Shown here piece after piece: positions 10,344 through 22,764 of a stretch of DNA of 64,000 nt; position 1 is the first letter of the stretch; every line of letters starts with the position of its first letter. Source of the DNA: Acephala macrosclerotiorum (taxonomy: Eukaryota > Ascomycota > Leotiomycetes > Helotiales > Mollisiaceae). The position numbers were made by a program, and so were the translations under genes. The stretch covers positions 38,456-102,455 of the forward strand of contig MU119400.1 in assembly GCA_014904845.1 (NCBI GenBank), given 5' to 3'. The notes under the pieces were generated by a model. That model saw nothing but the letters and a program-made list of their open reading frames with translations, ran no database searches and was not told where the DNA came from.

Positions 10344-12342
10344 GTGTTTTGTGGGGTGATGACATAGGTCAAGGGATTCAATTGGGAGTTGTAGGAGGAT
10401 TTCAGTTGGGATTTTGCAGCGTTGGTACAGGTGCGGGAGTTTCATAGTTGATAAGTTGCCATTCCCAGAATTGACATGCTCGTTTTCTCTTCTCTTCGAT
10501 TGATCTCAACTTCATACATTCTTCGGGGAGAAGAAGATCCCCCAAGCCAACATTCCCATACTGCGGCTCTCCTTTTCTTTATAAAATCTCTTCATGAAAC
10601 AGAAGGTCCCTGACTAATGCCGACAAACCCTAGGAGCGTTCCTAACCCGGTTCACTGATATCTCCAAAGAGATTGTATCAACTCTCCACCAACCTTCAAA
10701 CCCTCAACATGTCAAGCAACCTCAGAAAACGAACTCTCAGGCGAGTACCCCCTCTCCCCAACCCTCGCATTACACAACCGACTCGAACTAACCCGCGCCT
10801 CCTTACTCGGGTAAAACGGCGTCGCAACACTACTACTCGCCTCATAAATATTCCGGAAGATCATCATTCGATCTCTTTCAAGAACTCATCTCGAATGTTG
10901 GAATCTCCAGGTTCGGATTTTAAGCGCATCCAGAGGCACCAGAGCTGCGGATTAAGAGGGTGAGTGGGATTGTGACGGTCTACTAGATCCGGAATTTTGA
11001 GGTTATGTAGGAGGAGGAGAGGTTTGAGGAGACGGTAGGGTTGGTGGTAAGATGCGGATTGGTGAGAAGTTGAAAATGGAAATGCTGAAAATGGACTGCA
11101 GGAAGTTAGCTTGATGGTTGGGGATTCAAGGGGAGGTCAAATGCGGCGGTTAGTATAGCTGGTAAGAAGATAATACCGAGGATCGCGATCGAAGTCATCA
11201 AAGTGTTATCCTTCTTAGCAGCTCGAGATATCTTAACCTTGATCTTGCTGTCTTGTTGCGCGATGATGGTATAAATCCATCGTAGTCAGTGGCCAGACAG
11301 CAACCCGAGACTTAATAATCCTACCACGGTGATGAGTGCCTGATACCTCTTCTGCAAGCACAAAGTCTGCTCGTGCTAACTCGTTGCTAAATTTAAAGTA
11401 TTTGTAGCCATCTCTCTGATCTGATTTGAGACAATCCGCAACTTCTTCAGTGAAGCTTTTTTCTTCTTCAAATGATTTCAAACATGCGAGCAGTCAATTA
11501 TGTATCCATTAAAAGTTGATCAGATATTACCTGCTACAGCCTTTTCTAAATGGAGTAATATGATATCGTTTCATGCGTGTGACTTACGGAGCCTGGCGTT
11601 TTTTCAGGAACACGGACGGCATGACGAATGGGATGGCACCGACTACACAGCAGCAATTTACCAGGGAACGATGAGGCATCGGTTGACTCATACTGAGCTG
11701 TAGTAGAAGCAGAAGGACGTCGGGCAGGTTTTGGCGGCACGGGTATAATATAAGTCTGTTATCTCTGTTGATCGTCGCTATTATTCGAAATCTACAGCAT
11801 CTGGGCAGGCGCGACTCAATTCAATCGCCCTGGACCTTGCGGATCAGTTGCTGACTACTATAATTAGACATTTGCCGAGCGCCATCAAGAAAGATCTTAC
11901 TCCATTCCTCGCTTTCGAGTACGAAAATTCTTTGTCGTTCTCGAGCATTGATTGCTAACTGTTATGCCAGTAAAACATGTGCTGGAACGACATCGCACCA
12001 TCAAAGATAGTATGCGGTCACCCAGGTCCTGATCAACCCCTCCGGCCAAGCCCTTGCGGACAGAGCCCATGCGTGACTGGTGGCGTATACTTGGACCGTT
12101 ACCTTGCCGCACTTGAAAGAGAGAGCCGTGCGACAACTGTGTCGCTAACGGAATTTGGGTTAAAGTGGATGGTAGCGTCAACCAGTGGAGGAAGGTTTAG
12201 GGCCAGGTACAATGAATTTAAACAATATATCCTTGCGACCGAGTTCGTACTGTACATTCTTCCCACATGTTCATCCTTGGGTTTCCAATCTTCCAACCCA
12301 ACGTGCTACTTTACCACCACAATTTCTCCCGAGCAACTTAAA
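10344..12342. other. Spacer with weak coding-like scraps
   Basis: No gene model holds. A stop-free plus-strand stretch near 10720-10800 reads like protein (LSGEYPLSPTLALHNRLEL) but runs into a stop, and the next protein-like stretch is in another frame. A minus-strand stretch at 11233-11481 is also open. These may be remnants of decayed genes; I cannot assign a family. Confidence 0.35.
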
Positions 12343-13284
12343 ATGGCTGGGCTCTCTTGGACGTACGAATATTTATGCGAAGTTATTCCTCAATTTACTC
12401 GCTACTCCTCATCGCCAATTGATGCAAGCGACCTCAATCCCATCATCAAACGCCTACTTGCGATTTGTCCTGGATCATCTATCTTCGGTATTGGCGGAAA
12501 TTCCGTTTTGCTCTCGATTACTGAAGATATTGCGGCAAAAGTGTCCCTCAAGCCAGATGGCCCGCACCTGCGACATGAACAGGCGATATTTGGATTGCTC
12601 GATCGTGCACAGTGCTTGCATATTATCCAAGTCTTCCTCTGCTGCCCTGATATCACCTTCATGCAACTCCTTAAGAATGGAACACTCCACCAACGCATGA
12701 CTATGGTGAACAAGCCACGCCCCATTCTCCAGTGGATGCAACAACTTTCAATCGCAGCTGCTTGTTTAGAAGGTCTCGGGTATGTGCATGGCGATATCAA
12801 CCCTAGAAATATTCTTTTGGATGATAGAGATCAAGTCAAACTGGGCGATTTCGATCATACCCTCAAGATTGGAGAGGATCTCGATGTTGGCTACGAACCA
12901 TATGTCAGGGCGCAGAGGCTTGGTGCAATGGGCGGTACATATGGTATCGCTGGCCCGATCACAGAGCAATTCGCCCTTGGATCTGTCTTTTGGTATATCA
13001 CTCGAGGGACTGAGCTATATGCCGACCTTGAAGGGCCAGATCAAGTAGACCGTCTGATAGATGGCCGATTCCCGGCAACAGACCCTCAAGATCCTATTGA
13101 CAACATCATCAGTAATTGCTGGCTTGGAAAGTATCAGTCAATTGCAGCCCTTTCGAAACATATCCAAGAAACTTTGGACCTTTCGAAACATAATCCGGAA
13201 GTTGCAACGCTCAAAAAAACTTACCGGGAGAAGAAGAAGATATGTGCGCAATACTACGAGCTGGTTAAGGATTCTAGTTGCTAG
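12343..13284 (+). CDS. Protein-kinase-like protein with altered DFG motif
   Basis: A single exon encodes 313 residues. The frame is open upstream to 11977, but ATG 12343 has a better context (AAAATGG) and directly precedes the domain; the upstream stretch is unlike protein. A glycine-loop-like IFGIGGNS is followed by a candidate ATP-binding lysine in IAAKVSL. The catalytic loop is HGDINPRNILL (HGD in place of HRD, with D and N kept), and the metal-binding motif is LGDFDHT (DFD in place of DFG). The C-lobe keeps a GGTYGIAGPITEQFALG stretch resembling an activation segment and APE helix. This divergent kinase type is common as large lineage-specific families in filamentous fungi. Catalysis is possible because Lys, Asp, Asn and Asp are present, but substrate and role are unknown. 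Confidence 0.75.
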   Translation: MAGLSWTYEYLCEVIPQFTRYSSSPIDASDLNPIIKRLLAICPGSSIFGIGGNSVLLSITEDIAAKVSLKPDGPHLRHEQAIFGLLDRAQCLHIIQVFLCCPDITFMQLLKNGTLHQRMTMVNKPRPILQWMQQLSIAAACLEGLGYVHGDINPRNILLDDRDQVKLGDFDHTLKIGEDLDVGYEPYVRAQRLGAMGGTYGIAGPITEQFALGSVFWYITRGTELYADLEGPDQVDRLIDGRFPATDPQDPIDNIISNCWLGKYQSIAALSKHIQETLDLSKHNPEVATLKKTYREKKKICAQYYELVKDSSC

Positions 13285-13690
13285 TAACATGTTAGTAGAA
13301 ATTCTGGCAAGCTGAAGGCAGCGGAAGAGGGACACGTTGCTGTACAATACTTGATTCACGTTACGCAACTCCGCATTGAGAAGTGGAACAAGAGGAATGA
13401 AACACTTAGTTTTTGCATCACGAGTCCCTATCGCAGATCTATATCAAAACCTCTTGTCCTCTAATAACGTCTACTCGAGCATGCAGCCTATAGTAGTCAG
13501 TAATCTATAAATTATTGTCTAGCACAGCACAGGGTGGAGGGGCTTTAGACCCCCACCTGTGAAAGACCCTATAATATTACCCCATATTCTTTGTTAGTAA
13601 ATCGAAATTCATTTAAATTTAAATATTTAAAAAAAATTAAATCAAGAAATAATTAAGAACTATATTGATTCTTTTAAATCTTGGACGTTC
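13285..13690. other. Spacer with AT-rich patch
   Basis: No gene. Bases 13600-13680 are strongly A/T-rich, unlike the flanks, possibly a small decayed transposon piece. Confidence 0.4.
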
Positions 13691-14393
13691 TCATTTGACA
13701 AACTCTCGAAGTATGTTGATATGGAGCACTGGCTCGCATTCCATGAGGATGTGAGAGACCAGATGGCTTTCGTACTGATGCATGACGAATGAGATACACA
13801 GATGGTGAATGCTGTGTGAACCAGCAGAGTCACCATCGATGGTGTATGTGGTCGAGCTCACCCAGATGTGACACAGAACCATGTTCGCCGATTGTAGTAT
13901 GCTTCATGAATGCACCGCAGCCACCTGCGCCTCTTCGTATAAACAGATAGTCGGATGGTAGATTCATGGCTTTCGAGATATCCGTGAAGTCATCTTTTCG
14001 GAATGCCATGTATCATGGCTTGAGCTCATGCTGCTGATGTCTTCGATGGCGAGTGAACCTGTGACCAGATCAGCATTCAGTCTCAGTGAGTCTGCAAAGA
14101 AACATAAGGTAACCTTTTCAAACTTACAGAATACAAATACGACCATGGTTCCCAAGATCATCACCTTCTCCTAACCACCGAAGAACCTCGTCTACATCTA
14201 GCTTTTCCGGCACGCCAAGAACAAGCTCGCCATCCTTTCTACTGATCCCCAATATCTCGTAGTCTTCGCTGAAAGTGTCACAATAATCATCAAGTTTACC
14301 CAAATACCAAGACTCGTACATTATGTTTCGGCAGCGGTAAGTGTGATGGTAAGACCCGAGGCGGGACTTGTGTAGCTCGCGGTCGTGCCTTCC
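13691..14393 (-). pseudogene. Unidentified gene, decayed or with unresolved small exons
   Basis: Three successive minus-strand stretches read like one protein but lie in different frames. (i) 14393-14124 includes NIMYESWYLGKLDDYCDTFS and LDVDEVLRWLGEGDDLGNHG; it stops after RICIL and is preceded by a TAG at 14396-14394. (ii) 14009-13830 begins MAFRKDDFTDISKAMNLPSD and includes GAGGCGAFMKH. (iii) The last ends at 13691 with LHINILREFVK. Possible joins exist: a 36-nt GT-AG segment after (i) that is too short for a normal intron and leads to an early stop, and a 50-nt GTGAGC..CACAG segment after (ii) that leads into a different frame from (iii). I cannot find one model joining all three. I do not recognise the family. 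Either a decayed gene or an intact one with exons I failed to place. Confidence 0.4.
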
Positions 14394-16066
14394 CTATACT
14401 CCATGCCGCTCTCGATCTACGCCCAGGCAGTTAGGAGCCTGCTTCTGATGCTGATTGAGTACCGAAGTTGTCAAATTAGGATCTTTCGTGGCAGCACTTT
14501 GCTTCAATAGCAAGCTTGGGTGAATCGTAGGCAAGAGACGTAACCACCACAACGTAGCATTACGGCGAGGAAAACACCCAGAAGTAAGCCACCAATACTT
14601 ATGGTATGATTTGAATATTAAGACTGCATTTCGTAGCCTTACTTCAATCCCCTGCCCGTCCCTTACTGAGCGGACAATCCAATTCACATACTATGAACAT
14701 CTTGATCGTTCTCAACAAATGAATCTTGCCGTCACTCCCAGACGAAATTTCACAAGATAAACAAGAAATGGATCCAGACAACTAGGTCTAGAGAAAAGGT
14801 CGTCCTCTATGTATATCCACTAAAGCCAAGATGGAAACGGAGGTTGACAACAAAGAATTCATCTCAACCCTCGAATGTGAAGGTAAAACCAGACGTTGAT
14901 AGCAACAAGAAAAACGATAACAAAAAATTAAGACTCAGAGACCAAGGATCGAAGTGGTCCAAGGATTGCCCAGCACCACGAACTATGAAACCCTGATATA
15001 CGTCATTCCAAGAACGTACGTGTCAAACCCCAAACAGGTGGTTGCGATAGCTCTTGCTTGGTCTCGAGGATTATCTCTGACTTATATTAGACTTTGTTTC
15101 GCTCGATGGATGGGTTTTATAGCATGGGTGAGGTGAGATCTCGTTTCTCCCAACTTCCTCTTTTGCGAGCTGCTTCGTCTTAGCCAGCTATGAAGCTGCG
15201 ACAACATTGAGGACTAGAAGAGCTTGCTAGATAGCTTGATAACAATAACAACGAAACAAGATCAAAGAACCTCTTATCGTTCCACGTCTCATATTAGAAG
15301 TACGTGTCTGCGTTCGCGTTTCCAGGGACTATCGAAGCAAGATAAGGTCTACTGCACGAGCGTCAACGACTGAACCCTCATTTGGCTGGAACAAGTTTTT
15401 GATATAAATCGTGTTTGTTGGAAAGGAAATCGGCAGGAAATGACGATCTGATAATTTGAATACTTTGAACACGGTTATGTGTGAGTGTGTGGCTGTAATC
15501 TGGTGAATTTGGAAGCGACTTGAAGCGGCTATTCACTTGGAATTGTGATTCAGGCCTTTAGCTGCGTTCACAAAGCGAGTTCTAAAGCGAGCCATATAGT
15601 ATAAACAGGTAGCAATGCCAGTAAAAAGGTTTGCGAAACTAGCTGGTATCTAGCCCTTCGTACGTATTTTGATATAATCCCACTTGGCAAATACCTTTGA
15701 AATTATAGATACGCAGGAGCTGAACGTCCCAAAATAGAAATTCAAAAGCAAGAAGAAGCAAAATTGAGGACGAAAAAAGGTCATCCATTCAATCCAGAAG
15801 GCCACAACGCCTTGCAATGAAATATGTATGAAGCCCAGTACGCAACGTTGAGCAGTACGGCATCCACCCCATCATGATACATCCCTTCCTTGCTTTTCGT
15901 CCTCAAATCTTCCTCCGCACAATAATACCAGCGAGTTCAACCAACCTCCATCAAGACCTCATGATTGAGATCTCCGGATTTGTGTATGGTCTCGTTCCTC
16001 TACCGTAGGACTTATTCTTCTACTAGACTCGTAACCTCGTCTTCGTCCACGGCCCCAAGAATACAA
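14394..16066. other. Spacer downstream of eIF6
   Basis: No gene seen in 1.7 kb. The minus-strand frame 14687-14394 is open and in frame with the unidentified gene on its left (TAG between them), but its composition does not look like protein. Confidence 0.35.
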
Positions 16067-17212
16067 TCAGTAAAAACTCTCCACCATCGTATCCTTCAAA
16101 CTGGTATTTATCGCTCCCGGCCCCTGCCCCTCACCCAACCTAAACACACTTTCCACAACACTCAACTCCGTCGCCGTAGTATCCAACCCCGTAACCGCCA
16201 GCCAATCATTAACCACCATACCCGCACCCACAACTGAACTACCCCTATTAATGCTACCGGCTACCAACGGAACTTGAAGTAAACTCGAAAGTTCGTCTTG
16301 GTCTTGGATAGAAGTCTTAGGGTGGACGAGTCCACCTTGGTTGGAGAGAGACATGTAGGAACCGACCAAGACGTTGTCGGCGATTGTTTGGCGGAAGACT
16401 TCGACGCCTAGGACGTCAGCGATTATTTCTTCGGTTTCACGTTCGAGGTCGGGGTGCACGAGGGCGACGTGGTCGTTGGAGACGATGACGTTTCCAAGGG
16501 CCGAGAGGCGTTCTTCTATCCTCTACAAAGAAACGTGTGAGCATGATTCTATATATAGCTTGAGGAGCTTTGGGTGTGGGAAAAGGGGGGGATGTACCTG
16601 TATCTTTACCTCGTCCGGTAAACTATTTCGCAGATGCTGTAGCTCTTGATCTGTCGTGCTTGTAGGTACCAATAGACCCTTTCGGTTGCTATCCTGCCAT
16701 CAGCCCCGCTCCTATATTCCCCAGTTCTGAATGTAGGAGCACATACCCAGCAGTCAGACGCCCAATGATTCTCGTGCCCGCAATCGTAGTGTGGACGATC
16801 GGAATAACATCTTGTAATTCTGCCTCAAAGATACTGTTTCTCCATCAGCCCTTGTCCTTCATCCTATTTCCCTCCCTATTATCTGCCACATCTCCTGCAT
16901 TCCATATTCGAATGTATGCCATCTATTTCGCCGCAAAAGGAAGGTCGCATACCTGTAGAAGTTCTCACTAGCACCAACCGCAACCAAAGCATAAGAATTC
17001 GTCAACGTCGAGAAGACACCGACCCTGTCGCAATCCTGTTAGCCCCCTCTTTTACATATTCCTCCCATCTCTCTCCTCTGGAGCTTCCTCAGCTTTAAAA
17101 GGTGCTGTGAGCTCGCAGATGCACCATCGCGGGGTGAGCAAAGAGGGGCAAAATCACGAGCGCAAAAATAAACTTACTCATTCGAGTTCTCGAACTGTGC
17201 TCGTACCGCCAT
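16067..17212 (-). CDS. TIF6: Eukaryotic translation initiation factor 6 (ribosome anti-association factor)
   Basis: Five exons on the minus strand, 17212-17178, 17024-16953, 16833-16747, 16688-16598 and 16522-16067, give 246 residues, the normal eIF6 length. All four introns are GT-AG. The start [12 protein letters not shown] is the conserved eIF6 N-terminus. Later exons continue with [59 protein letters not shown] and [20 protein letters not shown], ending in KDTMVESFY. eIF6 is a pentameric beta-alpha propeller that binds the 60S subunit through uL14, is needed for 60S biogenesis in the nucleolus, and prevents premature joining with 40S. Nothing looks damaged. The short first exon (35 nt) and long first intron (153 nt) are the only notable points of structure. 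Confidence 0.95.
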
Positions 17213-19741
17213 GGTTATTTCTTCTTGTTGATTTCTCTCTGTGTATTCTCTTCCTTGGTAGGACTTTCGTAAGGCTGTAGTGGCAGAAAAGAGCGACTCT
17301 GTTGCTTGTGTAGAATAGAAGTTGTAGATGTTGATTGTACAGTATTTTCCTTCCTCGCCTCGCCTTATGAAAGATAGCACAAGGGGGATGAGAAACACGC
17401 TAGCAAGGGTAGATCCCCCTTCCGAATTTGTAAGTGACTCAGGCAGCTCGACTGCGCATCTCAGCCACTGCTATGACTCGATACTTGTGACTCTTTGATA
17501 CAAGGAAAGGGGATCTAGAAACATAGAGAGGCATGAGTGATGGTGAGTAGTTGTTCGTACAGTACCTGCAGAAGTGGGGGCGAATGGCGTCAGGGAGTCG
17601 GGGTGGCAGCAGACTGGTCACTGGACGGGAAGGGGATGCAATGCGATGCGATTATTACGGATTCGTGGCTTTGGAGAGTTTCGGCTCGAAAGTATGGAGT
17701 TCAAGGGTTTGTTGATATGGGGATAATGCTGATTGGGGGCTTGGATGATTCGAAATGTGTTTCCTCCATGAGCTCGAGGTGTTCGAGACCATGCTCGTGG
17801 TGTTAGGACATTCATCACTTCCTCAAGGTGTCACATAATCATCACGTTTCAAGGAAATAGCGATGTACGGAAATTTTGATTCTAGTGTTGAAGATCACCT
17901 GGGGCATCCAGAATGGCACATCAAGCAACGTTTAGACAAGTCCGGAGTAGGGAATTGTTCACAGCTGGACAAAAGTCGTCACCTCGCCACAGCGTGTGCA
18001 AGACATTCGTCTATGCTTATCAACATGAAATATATCTAATCTACATTATCACATCACTTTCTGCCGAAAAAAGGGGGGTACTCTGAATGTTGAATGTTGG
18101 CCAAATTTCCAAAGCCGGAGTATTTGAAGCTCCTGTCTCTCTTGTACTCGGTTCCGCGACCCTCTCCAAGCTGCTGCCGAAAATGGTCTACATTACGCAG
18201 AATAAATCGGCAGTAGTGATCTTGTCTCACTATCCTTCTTCCTTTTCTACTGCGGCACGAGTCTCATGTGTTCGAGTCTCTCGGATGAATGGCCTTAACC
18301 ATGCCATCGAACACCGAGCATCGATATCTGCAAGGGGCTTTCAAAAGTCTTCGTGGAGGCACTTGCGGTGGTGCAGTCATTGGTAATAGACGAGAACGAA
18401 CACTTATGAAGAAGCAATTAAGCGTTCCATTATTCCATGAGGCTGGGAACATCCAGAAAGGGGTTTTCATACAAAATATGTCACAGTATAGAAAGTCAAA
18501 AAGTCGGAAAGGGTAAGATGTCCCCAGCCTTTCCAGGATTTATGTGCGATTGTTATCACGAGTTCTATCTATTCTGGAGTAGTATTGTCCCACTTCACCT
18601 TTCCGTCTTGGTTTTAATCTTGATATAAACCCCTCCTATCTGCTTGAGGAGGGGTGGCCCGAAGTCCTCCAGCGAGAGGATGCGGAGCAGGGTACAATGC
18701 TCTCAAGTTACCCTAGTTCTGACTTCCACCAGCTCGCTCCACATTGGAAATCCTTGAAAACATTGCGGGCGAGGATTGCAGTCCACAAAGAACCCAATTA
18801 ATTCGGTGCCATATAATACTCATTCATTGCAACCTTGGTCAGAAGAGGAACAACGAAGATCTCAAGTTTAAAACATTACATCAGTCTTCCCTTCCATATT
18901 CTTACACTTCCAATATACCACAAGTTTTGGGTGATTCAGGATATAGTTTCCATTAATATAAGGTGAAAGAGCAGGGTATAATGGCAGATTTTCTGAGAAA
19001 GTATTATTCGATACATACAGAAAAAGTAGAAGAAATTGTGTTTTCAAAAACTCTTTTCTAAAGATTAAAATTATTAGAAGCAAAATTATACTCTGGATAA
19101 TAAGAAGTTCTCCTACAGTGTAGGATAATTGAAATGGGGTTGAGAATTGTGAGAAGATGGAAGGGTGTCATATTTCACATGAGCGAAGATGTTTTTCATT
19201 TGTGAGGGATTCATGAAGAGATCTATTGATTGTTAATAGAGGAAAGATACCTCTGGTCTTCAAATGTACTGAGGTAACCTGGTACAATCCAAAAGCACTC
19301 GAAAATGGCGGTTTTATCAAAACACGTGATCATGAATGACTCGAGCTTTTTCTGTGTTTCTGGAGAGAATCCAGAGTTACTGTATCTAAGAGTACCCTCT
19401 TAGGTATAAAAAGTACTCTCATGATATGGGACAATAGAAATGTGCTTTGGAAACGAGGGAGATGGCTTCGTAACGTCGAAATTTCCCAAGTCAACTTTCC
19501 CGCAAATGTCATGTACGTAATCATACTCCTAGGGGTTCATTGCCTCGAGTTTTTAATATACTACAGGCTCTGGGCGATTCAAAATGGTGTTTAGGTGGCT
19601 ATCAAAGATGAGAATGAAGTATTTTGTCAGCAAATTATTGTTGGTCATTATTCTATCTACTCTATACAATATTACATTTCCCACCCCTTCCCACCCCACC
19701 CCTTCCCTTCCCACCCCACCTCACCCCACCCCACCCCCAAC
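17213..19741. other. Gene-free spacer between eIF6 and the polyQ nuclear protein
   Basis: 2.5 kb between the eIF6 start and the 3' end of the polyQ gene. I find no supported gene. Bases after about 18,700 become more A/T-rich. A C-rich repeat tract lies at the right end (separate entry). Confidence 0.45.
19676..19741 (+). repeat. C-rich CCACCCCTTCC-type tract
   Basis: About 65 bases consist of runs of three to five C separated by A, T or TT (CCCACCCCTTCCCACCCC and variants). It lies directly after the stop codon of the polyQ gene, so that gene's mRNA 3'UTR (minus strand) would begin with G-runs able to form G-quadruplexes. That behaviour is inference. Confidence 0.8.
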
Positions 19742-20067
19742 TCAATGTCCATACCAACCCCTCTTATCGGCTTGAGGTGGAGTGGCTCTACGGCCACCCC
19801 GAGGCGGCGCGGGTTGCAGCGGACGAAGATTACCCTGGTTCTGGGCGGCGGCGCGGGGGGAAACTTGGAAGGCTGGAGGAGGCGGAGGAGGACCGGCATT
19901 CATGAAATACCCGTTGGGAGCCATCCCCATCTGCTGAGGCTGCGGCATGGGTGGAGCTCCCGGAGCCCACATCAGACTCGCAGGTGGAAGACTCGGTGGC
20001 AGCGTCGGTGGTTCTTGCCAACGGGAGGCAGCGGGGACCGGGGGACCATATGGGGAAGGACGAGCAC

Positions 20068-20104
<37 letters not shown>

Positions 20105-22764
20105 TTGTTGTTGTTGTTGCTGCTGCTGCTGCATGTGGGTGAAGATCTCTGCTCCGTCTGCAAGTGCAGCCATGTTGCCGCCTTGCTGGTATAGACCCAT
20201 GGGAGGAGGAGGCATTGGACGGGCTGGTGGGTAAGGAGTTTGGTACGTGGTGTCTCGGACGGGGTCATAGCGTGATGAGGAGGATTGTGCTGCGATCGGT
20301 GGGTAGAGGGCTGCGAGTCTGGCTCGTTCGCGAGCGGCGTCGGCTTCAGCTTCCTTCTTGCGAGCGGCTTTCTCTTGTTCCTCTTTGGAAAGGAGCTCTG
20401 TTGCTTCGTTGACGGCTTTGAGAAAGTTGTCCATGGTTTCTATCTCTCCTGGGTCGACGTCTGGGAGGTCTTTGTGCTCGTCGTCACCTGTGCTCTGGAG
20501 GAGTCGGAACATGGCTACCTTTCTTCCGTGCTGCTCGAATTTCTGCTCGATCTCTTGCTTCCATGAGCGAGAGGCGTGAAATAGCTTTCGGCTTCCGTCA
20601 GAGTACCGCTCGATAATCCTCTTGCTGTTGGGAAGTGGAAGAGGTTGGGTCCAGTCTGATCGGCCGTTGAAGTAAGCTTCTTCAAGGAGTTCCTCGTAGT
20701 CCGGATTGACGGAGTCCTTCATGAAGATACCAAATTTAGGGTGGAGTTTGTGAGTCTTGACGATCTTCTCGTCAAAGTCCTCTGGCTTCATCTTGCCGGA
20801 GTTATAGCCATTGGCCTTTTGGTCGAGGTACATATATTCCCGATTTGCAAGGCGGTCCTTGCCCAAGTATGCCATCGTCTTGGAAGTGTTGCCGCTCAGA
20901 TCCTTCTCAGTGACCATCTTGTAGTAATGCTGGCGTTGGCCAATCTCCCATTCCTCGGATTGGTAGATGGGTGGGAATCTGATTCGATTGTTGACGGGTT
21001 TGACAGCATTGTGTCGGCGTTTCTTCTTTGGGATGGAAACCTTCATATCGTCTTCAGGATATTCTTCTGCGTCGCTGCTGTCGTAGTAGTCGTCGGTGGG
21101 AGGTTTGGCCGCCGATTGAACTTTTCCCGGAGTTTGGCGACCGGCTTGGGTGGATGGCTCAACAACCGCGGGAGTGACGGCGCCGGAAGGTCCATCGTCC
21201 TCCTCATCCTCTGCCTCTTCGTCATCAAGTAAAGCAGCTTGGCTTTCGGCCGTCTGGAAGAGGGCTGTTCTCTTTCGCTTGTTTGACTTCTTCTTCGGGT
21301 CATTGGCGTCCGAAATCTTCTGCGCATATTGGTTGTTGCGTTCTCTAACAACAGCAGCCTTCTGCTTCTGGGTGAGAGACCGCCAATGATTTGCAGGATG
21401 TTGGTAATAGTCGGTGTCCCCTTCTGTGGAGGCAGCATTGGCTGCAGGTTGTTCCTTGAAAGTAAAATGTCAGTGAGGAAGCAAGCTGAAGATTGGGGAA
21501 GTTTACCTTTGTGTATGGTGTGGCAAATGGATGCAGCATCTTCTGAACTGGAATTTCGACAGCATCATCCTGTGTTTTGTCAGTCATGTTCACTATACAC
21601 TAGTAACATAGGCACTCACTCTTTCGAGGACGGGAATCGCGTTTAACTTCAGCCCAAAAATGCCTTGGTCATAAACGTACATCGCGTGTTCCATTACAGT
21701 TGCCATCGCAGTTTCGTATGCTTCTTCACAACGATCCTAAAACCATAGTTAGATATGTCACAATCATGGCGAGTTTCGGAACTTACCTTGAATTGGTCCA
21801 TGACGCATTTCTTGTTAAAGTCAAGAGTTCTTTCTTGAAGACCGTAATTTTGAGACTGTTCCATATCCAGATGTGCAAGTCGCTGCTCCAATATGTCCTT
21901 GAGTTGCTTGGAAACCTGATGGAACTCTGGAATAGACTTGTGATAAGCTGGATCTGTCTTGACCAATTCAAATGACTTGTCCGCGACCATTTCCAAAGCC
22001 GCCTTCTGCATCTTGGCTAGTGAATTGAACTGTGCCTTCAATTCTGCAATTCGGGAATTGACTGCATCAATTCGTGGGTTGACGCTTGCCTTACGTCTAC
22101 CACCTCGACGTCCTCCTCGACCACCTCTGGCAGCAGAAACAGGCTTTGGAGGGGGCTTAGGCTTGGCTTTCGCCCTCGCACCACCTCGTTTTCCCTTGCC
22201 TCCTCGCCAACCACCTCGACCACCACGCTTTGCTGGAGATGCAGTAGTGCTTTCAGGAAAAACCTCACCAGATTGCTCTTCGGGGATTGCGATACCATCG
22301 AAAGTTGCTGGAGTGTCGGTTGCAAATTTTTCGTCCCCGGTATTTGTCTCACCCGAAGATGCTTCATCAACTGGGGATTCGACAGTAATTGCTGGAACTC
22401 CATTCTCGGTGTCAGGAGTTGTGGCATCTTGCTCTTCGGAAATGGCTTCAGGGAGATTTTCAGGACTTGCTGATGATTCTGGCGCTGGGGTAGGTGTAGG
22501 TTCGGGTTCTGGTGATGGATTCTTGACTGCAGTGGAAGTACGGTGTTTCTTAGTCGGGGGCTGAATGGCCTCAAATGTATCATGATTTGCGACGACGGAC
22601 TTCTTGGATCGAGTAGATGCACGCTTGCCAGATGATGGAGGATCGGTAGTAGTAGTTTCATTCATCTCTCCGACTTTTCTCTTCGAAGCTCGAGTACCAT
22701 AGGACGTTGTATCAGGAGTTCCTGGTGGACCAGCACCGGAAGTCTCGTGACGACTGGGAGCCAT
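19742..22764 (-). CDS. Large polyQ- and RGG-rich nuclear-type protein, function unknown
   Basis: Four exons, 22764-21787, 21736-21620, 21569-21507 and 21454-19742, give 956 residues. The three introns are 50-52 nt, GT-AG and phase 0. Start MAPSRHETSGAG is the first ATG. Layout: an acidic/Pro-rich disordered N-terminus with basic patches (KRKVGE, KKHR); an RGG/KPKPP basic segment (KRGGRGGWRGGKGKRGGARA); a predicted helical region (about 230-330); an acidic patch followed by basic KVSIPKKKRRHN that may be a nuclear localisation signal; a well-conserved-looking core (RIRFPPIYQSEEWEIGQRQH through EELLEEAYFNGRSDW); and a Pro/Gln-rich tail with about 20-25 glutamines in a row. I take it to be a nuclear, perhaps chromatin-linked, protein conserved in filamentous ascomycetes, but I do not recognise the family. 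Confidence 0.8.
20070..20132 (-). repeat. CAG/CAA trinucleotide repeat encoding polyglutamine
   Basis: About 21 triplets read CTG or TTG on the plus strand, i.e. CAG and CAA codons on the coding strand. The CAA block in the middle interrupts the CAG runs. It lies inside the coding region of the 956-residue protein, so length changes would keep the frame. Confidence 0.95.

Noticed and set aside
11233..11481. Minus-strand frame reading KSFEEEKSFTEEVADCLKS
   Set aside because: Protein-like in part but with no ATG, no neighbouring exon and no known motif; mentioned only in the spacer entry.
11977..12342. N-terminal extension of the kinase-like protein
   Set aside because: Open frame, but its sequence does not look like protein and a well-placed ATG (12343) precedes the domain.
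19742..22764. Other long frames on both strands across the polyQ gene (polyalanine, polycysteine, polyleucine)
   Set aside because: These are shadows of the CAG/CAA tract and the Pro-rich tail.
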